The translations under genes were made by a program, and so were the position numbers. Under the pieces are notes generated by a model. That model did no database searches, had not been told where the DNA came from, and saw only the letters and a list, made by a program, of their open reading frames with translations. Below, piece by piece: positions 19,954-30,935 of a stretch of 52,469 nt of DNA. This DNA is from Chara braunii. Taxonomy: Eukaryota; Streptophyta; Charophyceae; Charales; Characeae. Location of the stretch: contig BFEA01000258.1 in NCBI GenBank assembly GCA_003427395.1, positions 2,025,302 to 2,077,770 of the forward strand, given 5' to 3'. Numbering within the stretch: position 1 is the stretch's first letter; the number at the start of each line of letters is the position of its first letter.

Positions 19954-21275
19954 AGAACATAAAAATAAAACACACACACAACATATGCACGAAACGACAC
20001 AACACAAACAACGCGACAACACTCCTAGTCCCTTAGCAGCCATCCCATAACTATCCAATGCGGGAATCAAATAAGCGTTTGTGTGCGAGACTTAGTATAA
20101 AATCGCGAGGTCACAGGGCCTACTCATATTGACTCGGAATGCAAGCGTACGGAAGCAGTTGCAATGATGACGTACTATGTAGTCCCCATGACCAAGCGGT
20201 CCCTCGCGGATCCGAGTACCGCTTATGACACTCAAGTGTCAGACTTGAAGTATCGTGAGGGTCTACTCCGTCACGATATTGCACGACTGAAGGAATAGTC
20301 GTGCAGCCGCCGCGAGACCTCAGGCCTTCGGCTTGAGTGTCTCGGCAGGCAAGGCAAATAGGCTCTGCGTGGGGGAAAATTCCTTCCATGTAGAGCCTAG
20401 GACTTGGGATGTCATGGACAAGGACCTTGAATCCCGGCCCAGGATCAACGTCCGACTGAGAATTTATTAAGAAGCATACAATCCGAAAAATGGGGTTTAC
20501 CCTCTCTTTTCTTAAACCCAACCCCTACTTTTACCCTTACTACGCGGGTCCCTCAGGCCACGCGAACTCCCAACATAGATACACATATATTTATATACAT
20601 ATATATGGGGATAAGTATGTGACGATCACTTCTCACAATCACAGTGGGGCTCCTCACAACCATATGTATATGTGTGATCGCAGGCAGTCAAATCCAAAAT
20701 CCGAACCACAGAANATANCTGCAATCACATCAAAAGTCCAACAAAGTCCATGCACTACACGGAGTCAACCCCAACCACTCTCTGTACTCATACCCCTCAC
20801 TTTAGACATTCAAGCCCCAGCCTCCTGTCCAACCAACCATAATTAAATACTCAGTACCTTTGGTAAATGGTCATTCAAGAAAAGTTTGGGTGAAACCTTA
20901 ACAAAACAATAAAATCACCAGGGCTAAAGCCTTTTAGGTTGAGTATTGAGGGTGAATTGGAATTGAGTCGTAAACCAGCGAATCGGCAACTGACATGTTA
21001 TCAGTGATAACAGAAGGTGATCCTTGTAGGATCAAACTGAATCTAGTCCCAAATCCTGAATCGACTTGTTCAATAAAACTTGTAACACAAGACAGACCAA
21101 TCCCCAAGCTAAGTCTATAAGTTCATGGAGAATAATCTCCATATCACGATCTCACTCAAATCACCCTATTTAACTAAGCCCGGATCTACCGGTACGCAGT
21201 GTCCAAAGCAAAGGTAGACTCTGGCATAATCTCCCCTACAAAGAGTGGATCTTCAAAAATCGTCACCTGTCGAAA
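19930..21275. other. Region without recognisable gene
   Basis: Contains an (AC)-rich patch (19960-20020), an AT-rich ATATAT patch (20580-20610) and two ambiguous bases near 20714 and 20718. A 133-aa minus frame (20521-20120) shows no domain pattern and is not supported. Assembly quality is poor around the Ns. Confidence 0.4.
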
Positions 21276-21281
21276 TATAAT

Positions 21282-21850
21282 CTAACTCCTCTAAGTTAGG
21301 AAAATTTTGGCAGCGCTTCTCATCGCAGAATTTATACTAGCCAAAAAAATCAAACTTTTGGATTTTCGAAAGTCAAAATTTGTCTAACTCCCCGATTTAG
21401 CAAAAATTTGGGCAACACTTTCTTTAGAAAGGAAGACTTTCCAGATTTGTACTAAGTCAGATATGAACTCAAACATGAAACCTGAGTTTTATTAAGACAA
21501 AATTTAGCCAACTCCCTAGCTTTGTAGAAATTTCGGCAGCGCTTCCCGTAGAGAAAGTGTTATTCCAAGATTTATACAAAGTTAAATCTAGAATCTGAAA
21601 TGACTTTGACTTTCTCAGGTCCAATTTTGTCCAACTCCCTGAACTAGCAAAAATTTGGGCAGCACTTCCTTTACAAAGGGAGGCTTTCCAAATTTTTACT
21701 AAGTCAAAAAGTCAAAAAAAGAACTAGATTCTGAAAAAGACAGAGTTTGACTAACTCCTTGGTTTTGTAGAAATTTCGGCAGCGCATCCTGTAGGAGAAG
21801 TGACTTACCAAGATTTATACAAGACCAAAGTATAACAAAAAATCCCAGAA
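21282..21850 (+). repeat. Five-unit ~120-bp array with alternating A/B subtypes
   Basis: Units start with (C/T)(T/C)AACTCC at 21282, 21384, 21508, 21631 and 21751. Units 2 and 4 share AGCAAAAATTTGGGCA(A/G)CACTT; units 3 and 5 share TGTAGAAATTTCGGCAGCGC. This is a higher-order dimer repeat of about 245 bp. The core AAATTTCGGCAGCRCTTC also occurs at 41.2 kb in the opposite orientation. Confidence 0.85.
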
Positions 21851-22114
21851 AATGCACAAATAGATCTAAGTAAAATAAACTTAACTCAGAAAATGCAGGA
21901 ATTGAAAGTAACTCCTATGGCCCTAGCACGTGGCGAGCAACTAAAGCAACTACCTATCAACTGAAACTTAGACTAAGCAGCGGCATCACTCAGTCACATG
22001 CTGGCCAAACCATAAAGGTAAGTATTCTCACCACCCCCAAGTCAACTTAGCAAACAATAGTTCATAGTCTTTTAATGATTTATCCCCTTATACCCAGCTT
22101 ACATAGGGTATAAA

Positions 22115-22909
22115 GCTAGACCACCCAAACTTATGGACCATGTCTAGCCCAACCATGAAGTATACACAAACATAGGGCACAACAACTTTTCTCTTCTTTG
22201 GGCATGTGACTAGGTCATCCTCAGCTCAAACTTCTTTGAACTGTTTAAGTATCCATAATTTATATAGGGTATAAAGCTAGACCACCCAAACTTCTTTGAA
22301 CTGTTTAAGTATCCATAATTTATATAATTGTCTGCACTTGGTCTTTTGAGGTAGCATATAACTGAGCCGATCATCTTCAGCTCAAGACTCAGTCTGCCCC
22401 TTCGTACCACAAGTTTTATTCTTAATTAGTACTCTCTGCAGTTGGTGATAAGCTATAGTCAGACCACCCAAACTTATGAAACCCTGTCTGACTAGCCTGT
22501 TCATAAATAATATAATAATAGAGTATAACCAAGTTATAACCTTCCGGTTCCGGCATGTGCGAGGCGTTGGACCAAGACCACCAAAACTTATGGAATATGT
22601 ATTGGTTCTCAGCCTGGTTCATTTCTCCCAAAAGTCAAAGCGGGAAGAAGTTAAGCCACCAAAACTTATGGAATATGCTCAGACCTCCTCATTCAGAAAC
22701 TAAAGAAACTAACAAAAACCTAAAGTAACCAAGGCGACCAAGCCACCCAAACTTATGGAACATGCTTGGTCCCTGAAAAGTCAACCACAATCAGCCCTCA
22801 CAAGTCAGGGCAACTAGACCACCCAAACTTATGAAACATGTCTGGCCCTCCAGGCAATCCAAAAATAAACATAGCACTGGGCCTTTCCAAACTTATGGAA
22901 CTGGCCCAG
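22115..22909 (+). repeat. Family of hairpins with a conserved ~20-nt loop and covarying stems
   Basis: Copies with a CACCCAAACTTATGGAACAT-like loop and pairing flanks: 22115-22148 (GCTAGAC/GTCTAGC), 22456-22494 (TAGTCAGAC/GTCTGACTA), 22569-22608 (GGACCAA/TTGGTTC, one G-T pair), 22736-22771 (GACCAAGC/GCTTGGTC), 22814-22845 (CTAGAC/GTCTGG, one G-T pair) and 22877-22909 (CTGGGCC/GGCCCAG). A copy near 22653-22680 has lost the stem, and one at 22276-22292 is a half copy. Stem sequences differ between copies while pairing is kept. Spacing is irregular (about 65-340 bp). Could act as RNA or as single-stranded DNA; function unknown. Confidence 0.85.
22227..22326 (+). repeat. 60-bp tandem duplication inside the hairpin region
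   Basis: A 40-bp block starting CAAACTTCTTTGAACTG is identical at 22227-22266 and 22287-22326. The second copy is fused to a half hairpin (AGCTAGACCACCCAAACTT), suggesting recombination between repeat units at the CAAACTT word. Confidence 0.9.
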
Positions 22910-23400
22910 CCTTTAGTTGACCCAGTCAAACTTCATGCAAAACTACCTTTCTCTCACCCTTCCCCCAGATGCAACCCCACAATCTGCTTTCAGTCAGACA
23001 AAGAAACTGACACTGACATTGTACATGCGTTCCTTTACTTAGTTTGGTTATGTCATGAACAGAAAACAAAAATCATAGGGACGGACATGCATACGTCCGT
23101 CAGACGACGGGGGGATAGGCAAACATGGGTGTAGTGGGTTATACAGATAGAGATAGTTTACCTGATGGTTCCCTGCCTCCAGAACCTTGCCTAGGTTCCG
23201 ACAGAGCTCCCGCAAACGGTGGGCTGACTCCCCACAGAGACTTGCTGCGGACCTACGGGTTGCAATCCCGCCTGCCGCCTTCCTCTCAGAACTCGATTAG
23301 ACTTAGAGTAAGAAAGGCAGAAGATAAGGGGTTTCAGACGCTCGAGATACAAGAGGGGGACAACTCAACTCCCAGGAGAGGGCCTTGATACCTTCATTCG
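22910..23400. other. Spacer without recognisable gene
   Basis: Frames at 22838-23134 and 23125-23388 are short and show no domain. Nothing else is seen. Confidence 0.35.
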
Positions 23401-23559
23401 TCTGAGGGTCCTGCAATGGCAACCAATGTAACAGCTTGTTCAACTGCTGATGTCGAATTGCTGAAATCAATCCTCTTACGATCTCCCAAATCGCAGCACT
23501 AACCCCCTACTTGTCTAGTCTGATCACCTCCTCGAGCCTCAACACCTCTCCTCAGCCCA

Positions 23560-24250
23560 ACCGCAACCGCACAACAGTCTGTAACAGTCCTTAGATGCAG
23601 CACCTCGCCCACAATCAACGAGAGTAGCAGCCTGCTTGTGCACAACATGCAGCAACCGACCATGCGGCCAGAAGCAGCCAGCAATAATACGCAGCATAGG
23701 CACTGCAGCAGTTCGCCAACAACAGCATACAGCAGCGGTGGTCAACAGTAACAGAAGTAGTCTGTGCCCAGTTCGCAGCAGCAGCTGCTCGTGCACTGTT
23801 CCCCGACACATCCACAGTACATGGTAGTAGTCGCCAGCAGCAATAGTCCGTACTCAGTCCACTGACACAGCAGCAGTAGTCCACAGTGGTGGTCAACAAC
23901 AGCAGTCCGAGCCCAGCCCGCCGCAGCAGCAGCTTGTGCCCAATACGCAGTAGCAACCACTACACAACCAACAGCAACCCGTAGCGGTGGCCTGTGCACA
24001 GCTCGCAGCAGACAACAGCAGTGTGCAACAGTTGCTACTGCAGCAAGACCCAACGTGCTCGGCAGCACAGTGCTGCTCACCAATCTCAACAATCTGCAAC
24101 AATACAGCAGCTGCCACAGTAGAGGCACAACCGAGGCAACCTGCGGCTTCACATAGTGGCGGTATGTCACCCTTCCAAAGACGGTGCTCAAACGTCTACC
24201 ACAGCTCGTGCACTGTCAGGTAACCCAACAACCAGTGTTCAACAACTGTA
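23560..24250. repeat. CAG/CAACAG-rich degenerate minisatellite
   Basis: Repeated words GCAGCAGCAGCT(T/G)GTGC, CAGTAGTCTGTGCCCAGTTC and GTGGTCAACA(A/G)CAG in irregular order. This composition produces long overlapping Leu/Cys-rich minus-strand frames (for example 24191-23742), which are artefacts. Confidence 0.75.
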
Positions 24251-24369
24251 GCAGTCTGTGCATTTCCAGCTGGCAATAACCTCTCTCTCCGTATTGACTG
24301 CCGGGAACAGCGTCTCATCCGTCAGCAGCTGAGTCAACCCATCGTCCGGTAGGTGGGTTCCTCCCCCGC

Positions 24370-24377
24370 TATTTAAG
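24370..24377 (+). promoter_or_regulatory. Candidate TATA box
   Basis: TATTTAAG follows the repeat arrays. About 30 bp on, a pyrimidine-rich leader starts; an ATG lies at 24447 and a GTGAGT 5' splice consensus at 24464. The arrangement (tandem arrays, then TATA, then leader) mirrors the minus-strand TATA at 17.77 kb. Motif-based inference. Confidence 0.4.
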
Positions 24378-24446
24378 GCCGCTCGACTCGCACCCTCGCC
24401 TCCTCGACTACCCTTTCCAACTACAGCCCAGCACACCGCTACCCGC

Positions 24447-24981
24447 ATGGAGGAACGACGTAGGTGAGTTCCCTTCCCTCTTCTCTTTCTTACCTTACCT
24501 TCGGCCCTGCGATCTTTTACTCAACACTTCCTGTGACTTTGGATTTCAACAATACAGCTGTAGTCCCGAATGAGTGTAGTCAAACGGCACCGATCGACCA
24601 GGTAAGTATCCAATCAACAGTTTCTCTCACGCTGCCAGGATCAACAGGGAGAGCAACCCTCAGTCCCCCAGGTAATCTTCCAACTTCGTAACTGGCTTTA
24701 CGATACTCCTTCAAATAGACAGAAACGAAAGAATCCGCCACTAGATCTCGGAAGGACTCACCGTCGATTCTCAGTCAGAATATGCAGAGAGAGACAGAGG
24801 GGCTCCTCTCACCGATGAGATGAGCTTCGCACTGTCCACTTGGAAGCCTCCAGTCTCCTCGTCGAGTCGTCACGCAACTCAACCTCGTGGTTCTGCCCTT
24901 CCACCTTCCGTCTCGGCCACGTCAACAACGGTCAAGTCTGCGAGGAGGAGGATGCGGCCGCTCTTTGTTCGACAGGTAAGT
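24447..24981 (+). other. Possible 5' exons of a spliced transcript
   Basis: ATG at 24447, AG|GTGAGT at 24464, acceptor CAG ending 24557, CCAG|GTAAGT at 24602, acceptor CAG ending 24671, and ACAG|GTAAGT at 24976. Three strong donor matches in about 500 bp after a TATA box suggest a transcription unit. Splicing the first two exons gives only about ten codons before a stop, so a coding role is not shown. It may be a non-coding or LTR-initiated transcript. Confidence 0.3.
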
Positions 24982-25530
24982 CTTCTCCTCTTCCCTTTCC
25001 CTGCTGCGCTCGTTCCGCCTGCTACCCAGTCCTCGATTAACGAATGTACCTGGCCGGTGTCCGGGCCAGGTTCGCTCAGAATCCTAGAGGATGAAAGTCA
25101 CGAATGGACAGAGACCCGAGATAAGGAACACGATCGGGACAAGCCATGAGCAATCATGGCGAAGCTCTCAACCCCGCTGAGCAATCGGACGGAGGGTAAC
25201 GCAACTCCGGGCTAACCGCTCTTTGTAAACCGAGGACGAATCCTCCGTTACAACGCGGGTAGATACGTTCCTGTTCCAAATTTTTACCCGTGCGCAGCAC
25301 CAAACTCCTGCATCACCACCCTCAAACACCGATTTTAAACTCCGACTTTGTCATCAGATCCGCCAACTATCGATACCTCCATAACACCCCCTCCCTCACC
25401 CGCTCTTACTAAGGGTTGCGTCGGATCGTCATTTCTCAGCCCTGCCATAGCCCCTCTTCGAACCTCTTTACGCAGCCCCCTTTCCTGATCCCGGACGATC
25501 CACTACTCGAACGCCAAATCTGATGCTAGC
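24982..25530. other. Region without recognisable gene
   Basis: No domain-like frame; an inverted ACCTGGCC/GGCCAGGT pair lies near 25050-25071. Confidence 0.35.
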
Positions 25531-25531
25531 A

Positions 25532-25942
25532 TCAGATCTGCCATGTCCCCAAGCCCTTGCCTAGCATCTTATCCCGACCGTTTCCGATAAGAAACAAACA
25601 AACTACAAGCTTAGGCTTCCGCCATGCCCTTCTCCACTTTTGCTCCGCCACTCCAACCTTCAAATGCACCTGGTGCAGCTCCGCGTCCGGGTTCAGCTGC
25701 TTCTCTCTGGTCTCACCCCCCCCTCCTCTCTCTGGCGCTTCGCTCCCCACTGTTTGTGCTCCCGTCGTCCGTGTAGATGCCAACTGCGCGTTGAGCCATA
25801 CACCACTCTTTCGGTCGATACAGACACCTTTTGCCTTCGGCTCGGCACGACGCCTGGCTCTCCCGCACGCCTTGCCACCTACCCAGCGCCCGTCACTCCG
25901 GTCTCCCACTCTTTCCACTTGGACTAACGCAACACGCAGCAT
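25532..25942 (-). CDS. Hypothetical frame (136 aa), doubtful
   Basis: Open on the minus strand for 136 codons, but the same 400 bp are open in two plus-strand frames as well (25557-25949 and 25640-25927). The product is Arg/Gly/Lys-rich with no domain. The reading is best explained by GC-rich composition. Confidence 0.12.
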   Translation of the reverse strand: MLRVALVQVERVGDRSDGRWVGGKACGRARRRAEPKAKGVCIDRKSGVWLNAQLASTRTTGAQTVGSEAPERGGGGETREKQLNPDAELHQVHLKVGVAEQKWRRAWRKPKLVVCLFLIGNGRDKMLGKGLGTWQI

Positions 25943-25949
25943 CGGTTAG

Positions 25950-28900
25950 TGGAGCGCCTATTCGAAATGGTCAGAGAGGAGGAGCGAAAGCAATATAAAA
26001 AAAACAGCGGGGGGCTGGCCCCCGATTTATGCAGACCGCCTCCGCCCATGGGCTACACTAATCTTCTCTGTATCGTTCCAATTTTAAGGGATGTCCCGAG
26101 GGACTCTATCAGGGTAGTGCCCCACAATACTGCTGCCACCCGACCCTTGCCCCGGGTCTGCCGCCGGAGGAAACCATCATGCCCCCCCCCTTTTACTCAG
26201 GCTTGAGCGCGGTCTGCATCCCATTCACTCATATGCCTACCCACCATGATCGCGCTCCCGGACCCTAAGCTCGGACTTGAAACCGGCTACTAGCCTACAT
26301 AGATCAAAAACGAATCACAAAAAGAAAAATAATAAACAACATAAAAAAAGAAAAAATCTGAAACTCTAAGACAAGCGGCCAGCGTTTTAGATTCCCCCAG
26401 CAAAATTGAGGGGGATAGTCCCGTGGGACCCTCAACCCCTCAACCTCTCAGTCGCTCCACAACTCCCACGTCACCGCCTGCTGGCCTTGGACCCCGTACC
26501 TCCGCCGTAATAATCCAGTGTTGTAACCTATAGGGCTAAGCCCAAGCCTGGGTTTGTCATGCGAAAAAACCCATATAAGGTGGTGTGGTGCCGCGCCTAA
26601 ACCCAATAACACTGCTCGGGCCTTCGTTCCCACCTACAGCTGGGCGCGCGGCCGCTAGGCCTCCGTGCAGGCTTGTCAAACTTGCATCATTGTCTGCCTC
26701 GCGCCCCTAGCCTACCCCCGGTCAACGTGCCGATCCCAGACAACACTGTTATCCCTTATCATGATCTATAGCAAGAATCAGGCCGGTCAACTATGCCGGC
26801 TGCACCATCAAACGGAGGAATCACACGCGCGCTTTAAATCTGCGCGCCCACATACCCTCCATCTTAGCCAAGGTAAGTCCCAAACGTGGTTGTGCCTTGC
26901 ACAACCTATTTTGACCCGAACTTTATTCCCTGTCGTTTGCAAAACCAGAGCGGATACCCTTGTCAGGGTATTCGCTCCGACATCGTGATCACCAAGATCA
27001 TGTGGCCGAAATTGTTCTCACAGATTGCATGGCCCCTGCGCAAGGATGGCATGCATAAACCAAGAAAAAATCCTTTTTTTTTAGGAGTTTGGGAATCGAA
27101 CTGCGGTCAGTATTATGACAAGGCAACATGAGGGGGAGGGAGCCGTTGGCTCAAGCCAACGTCTAAACGAAAAAAAAAAGTTGATTAGAACGACGCTCCA
27201 AGTATCGCGCCGTTCTGATCGGTGCTTATAACCCCTAAAGGATCGGAACTGACGACCGTTTTCATGGCGTGAGTTGGGCTACCAGCTGGGCCGTCCGGGT
27301 CAAGGGTGGCCAACCCATGCAAGGACGAGGGAAGGTCCCACCAAAAACAAAAACAAAAAAATAAATTTCAAAACATCCGAAAAAAAAGTGTTATGCAGAA
27401 AAATAAACTGAACAACTTTTGCTCAAGGGTCGCATCAAAATTCTTCATTAAATTTAGAAAAAACAAAAAAAAATAATAATTATTTTTTATTTTTATTTTA
27501 TTTTATTTTTATTTGTTTTTGCCCCGCCAAGCAAGTGACCCTGGGCCACTCTGGTAGACTGGGGCATGAGTTTGTTTTTTCGTTTTTTTTTTTTCTTGTT
27601 TTTTCCCCCTCCCTTACGTGGTACATGAAATGGACGTCCCTCCGCCCTCTCCACAAGAACCAAAGGTAGAAGCCATGGCGGTGTATCTCTCCGCTTTCCA
27701 GCACGGATTTTGTCTCTTGTTAAATATGGAAGGTATTGGCAAGGGCGCCAATGGCTGTTGGCACTCGGAGTCGAACTCCGGCCTGTGTTTCAACATCTCA
27801 AGGGGGTGGAAGTTGCAACGGGCGAGGAGCAGATGGGGCAACGCTCCACTGCCCCATCGCATGAACAGAAAAATAAAAATAAAAAAATGACGATGTATCT
27901 TTCCATGCTCTAGCAGATTATTCGTCTGCTTTAACGACTCTGACGTGTGGGTGCTACGAGATGCTAAAACATCCCCAGGTCAGGTTTTTTTTTTTTTTTT
28001 TTTTCCTTCCTTCCCCACGCCGTTTCTCAGTCGTATGGGGGACGTTGAAAGTGGGAGACGAGGGGGTGGGGGGGAGAGGGCGGAGAGGTGGGACAGACTA
28101 CAACAAGTTGTAGCGCTTCATTTGGGGAAAAAACAAAAAAAAGGAGGGTGAGAGAAAGGAAACCAAGGCAGTTGTGTCTCGTGGTTGGGAGAAAAAACGT
28201 CGTTTTGGGTTGTGTGTGAGCACAATGGCTCCCACTGTGTTCGACATAAATATTCATGGCCGCAGGATCTTAGATCCTATGGCTCACGTCGTACGTGTGG
28301 AAGGAAGGAGGGGGTTCGGAAGGTCAAAGAGAGAGGGGAAAAAAAAAGGGAGTTGAGAGGTGGAGGTCCTACCACTCCCAACCTAACAACTGCCCTCCCC
28401 ATTTTTAGGGGAGGGCAGAGGGAAAAGAAAGGGGGATTGGCTACAACAACATGCACCTGGCTAAGGTAAGGGTCATGTGCATTGTAGTTAGAGTTAGTTT
28501 TATTTTTAGTTTTCTTTTGTTTGTTTTTCTTTATTTTACTGCATCCTCATGAGGACACTGATCCCCACAAGGTGCTACCTTTGGTAAAAACTGCCAGAGA
28601 TAACTGTCAAACACCCGCTTTTAGAGGGAGCCTGAAAATAGAAGGGTTGTGGAGAAAAAATGCTAAGTATAGCTTTTTCTTTGATGTATCTTCCCTGGGT
28701 ATACTTCAAATTGAAAGAGGTTGTATCTTTCAAACCCCTTATCAGAAAAACAAAAGAAAAACATTTTTGAAAATGTCAGAATCTCAGCTATCTTGTGAAA
28801 TTCCGAGATAGTTTCGATAAATAAAAGAAACAGAAAAATAAAGTAGTTAAGGAAATTGCCCCCACTAAGGTTGTCTGTCGTGCGGTCACAATTAGCTTTT

Positions 28901-28955
28901 GATCTTGGTCAGGTCACTGTGAGCCCGCGATTGTGTAAGGGGCTGGAGTGACGAC
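25950..28955. other. Repeat debris without recognisable gene
   Basis: No coding gene is supported. Visible: an 8-bp perfect hairpin CGTTGGCT/AGCCAACG near 27143-27160; tRNA B-box-like words on the minus strand near 27090-27105 and 27770-27783; A/T-rich runs at 27340-27520; T-runs at 27585 and 27985; AAG|GTAAG donor-like words near 26874 and 28465. Confidence 0.4.
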
Positions 28956-28959
28956 CAAC

Positions 28960-30935
28960 ACTCCTTAGCCACTATAAGAAAGGCAAATGTTCCCAACTGC
29001 CACACAGAAGCACCCATACTGCCAGTGTGTGACAACACACTCGAGTGTTGCTGGGCTGCTGGACAGGTTGTTGAAGACGACGTGGGAGGAGGCTGGAGGT
29101 CTGCAGTGGAGCTTTAACTTGAAAGGAGTAGGAGGACGACCATAGTCCTAGCCGAGGTAGGGAGCTCTCTGCTTCATTTTCCTCTGGCTGGAACTGGTCC
29201 GGTGGGACGGTCCTAGGGACTCTGTGGGACCAAGGCGGCATGACAAAGGTATACTTTGGGCCTAGATTTTGTCCAGGACCCAAGTTTTATTAATTTGACA
29301 GTGAAATTTGAGCGGGAGCAGTAAACGTTATAGCCCCGCCTGTAGACGTATCGACGGACTGGGTTGCGGCAGACTGTTTTTTCACTTTTATGGGAATATG
29401 CTGCGGATTGTTTTATGCATCGACGGCGATAATTTTTATAGCGTTATCCTGCCGAAATTATGGCTCGTCGGGTGGCACCACGTGGAGGGAAGATTCTGTT
29501 TTTTTTTTTTTGTCGAGGGGTTTGTCGTCAATGTTATTGGAGGGGTAAGAAGTGGTGAAACTGTTGCGGCGGCACGACGAGCAGCGAAACCTATGGTTTA
29601 TTTGTGCTAGTCGACTTTGTGAATTGAAGTGGAGGTGTCAGCGATAGCCTGCGTGTTGGGTCAGGCTTATCAAGGTGGAACCACACACCGTTTTTTTGGT
29701 ATACGCGCGTCAACGGTGGTGGAGTCATTTGGCTTTCACCAAGTGGGACTTTTGGGACCAGCGGAGCACGTGAGCAGAACCGACAGTGTCGGCAGAGTGA
29801 GAACTTGTGTGTTTTATTTTTTGCGAGGCGTGGTGAAAGCGATTTTGGTAGGCGACATTTTCAGGTGTTGGAGGAGATAGTGTGGGACCACCTAGGATCG
29901 GTTGGCACCATTTGGGAGCAGTTGGCCCTAACGTGGGACCAATGGAGTTTTTTGGGGACGTGTGTGACTCGTCATCTTCACGCTTGAGTCTGTCGTGTGC
30001 AGGGCGTGAAATGAAGAACGAATTGGGGCTGGTGGTTGGCCTAAGACTTAGGGTTGCGTTTTTTTTTTTTGGCAAGCCGTATTTATTTTTCTTGGTTTTC
30101 TTGAGTAAGCCGAGACATGCTTGATACTACTTCTACTCAAGGTCAATGGTTGACTCGGATCCTCTCACACTTTGTGTGTGCCCACACGCTATTTAACCCT
30201 TCTATATTTTTTTTGTGTTGAAGAAAAAGATAAATAGGAGAAAAGTTTGTTGGGACATGTTTGTGTAAGACATTGAGTGGGGGGGGGGTCCAATTGAATC
30301 CACGGATTGTTTGTTTGTTTGTTTGGCCTCCAACCTCCTCCCACGTTGTCGACGGAACGGATCGAGCAGGTAGGTAAAAGGGAAGGGTGCAGAAAAGAAA
30401 CTCGAATTTTGTCAAATATGGAGATGAGAAAAGTGAATGTTTTCCTACCCTTCTCTTTATTGTTTTCACTTGTTGGTCAAGTGACCAAACTGACCTTTTG
30501 AGGAAACAGTAATGAGGGCCGGGAAAAAAACTCAATAACAAAAGGGAAAAGAAAAGGAATGAATGAGCCTAGTCTAACCCCAAGGTTCCCTTTTCTATCC
30601 CGAAGGCCTTCTCGATATGTTCCTGTCCAAACGAGACGTGATTCTCCTCGTCCTCTGAACCTCAGTTTCGTCTAAGTTGTTTTCCCACGTAGGAGGTTAG
30701 GGCAGTCAACTTGGCTCTAAACCTGAGGGCTTCCTCGCTCTAGGAGAAATTTTGGGGCGAGGGTTTGTTGCTTTAGGAGCCGACCCTGTTATCGATCCGA
30801 AGTGAACCGTTTAATTGGTGGGTACTTTGCCGATTCGGTAGAGACCGCCCGACTTTTGGGATCCGAGTCTTTAGCTCGGCCGAGGAGGAGTACCCCAGAC
30901 CACTTCCTAGGGAGTGGGACGCACGACGGGTAGGA
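28960..30935 (+). repeat. Long dispersed repeat family C, copy 2
   Basis: Direct-orientation homologue of 6780-9000. Matching blocks: GTGTTGCTGGGC and GGAGGTCTGCAG near 29045-29105; CTTGAGTAAGCCG and ACTCAAGGTCA at 30100-30145; TTTCGTCTAAGTT near 30667; CCCGACTTTTGGGATCCGAG near 30849; GAGTACCCCAGA near 30888. It carries a TATA-like CTATTTAA at about 30189. Unrelated sequence follows. Confidence 0.7.

Noticed and set aside
20120-20521. 133-aa minus-strand frame
   Set aside because: No domain pattern, no promoter, and the neighbouring sequence contains ambiguous bases.
23539-24191. Long Leu/Cys-rich minus-strand frames
   Set aside because: They are produced by the CAG-rich minisatellite; several overlapping frames are open at once and no domain is visible.
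25557-25949. Plus-strand 130-codon frame overlapping a minus-strand frame
   Set aside because: Three frames on both strands are open in the same GC-rich 400 bp; no evidence favours any.
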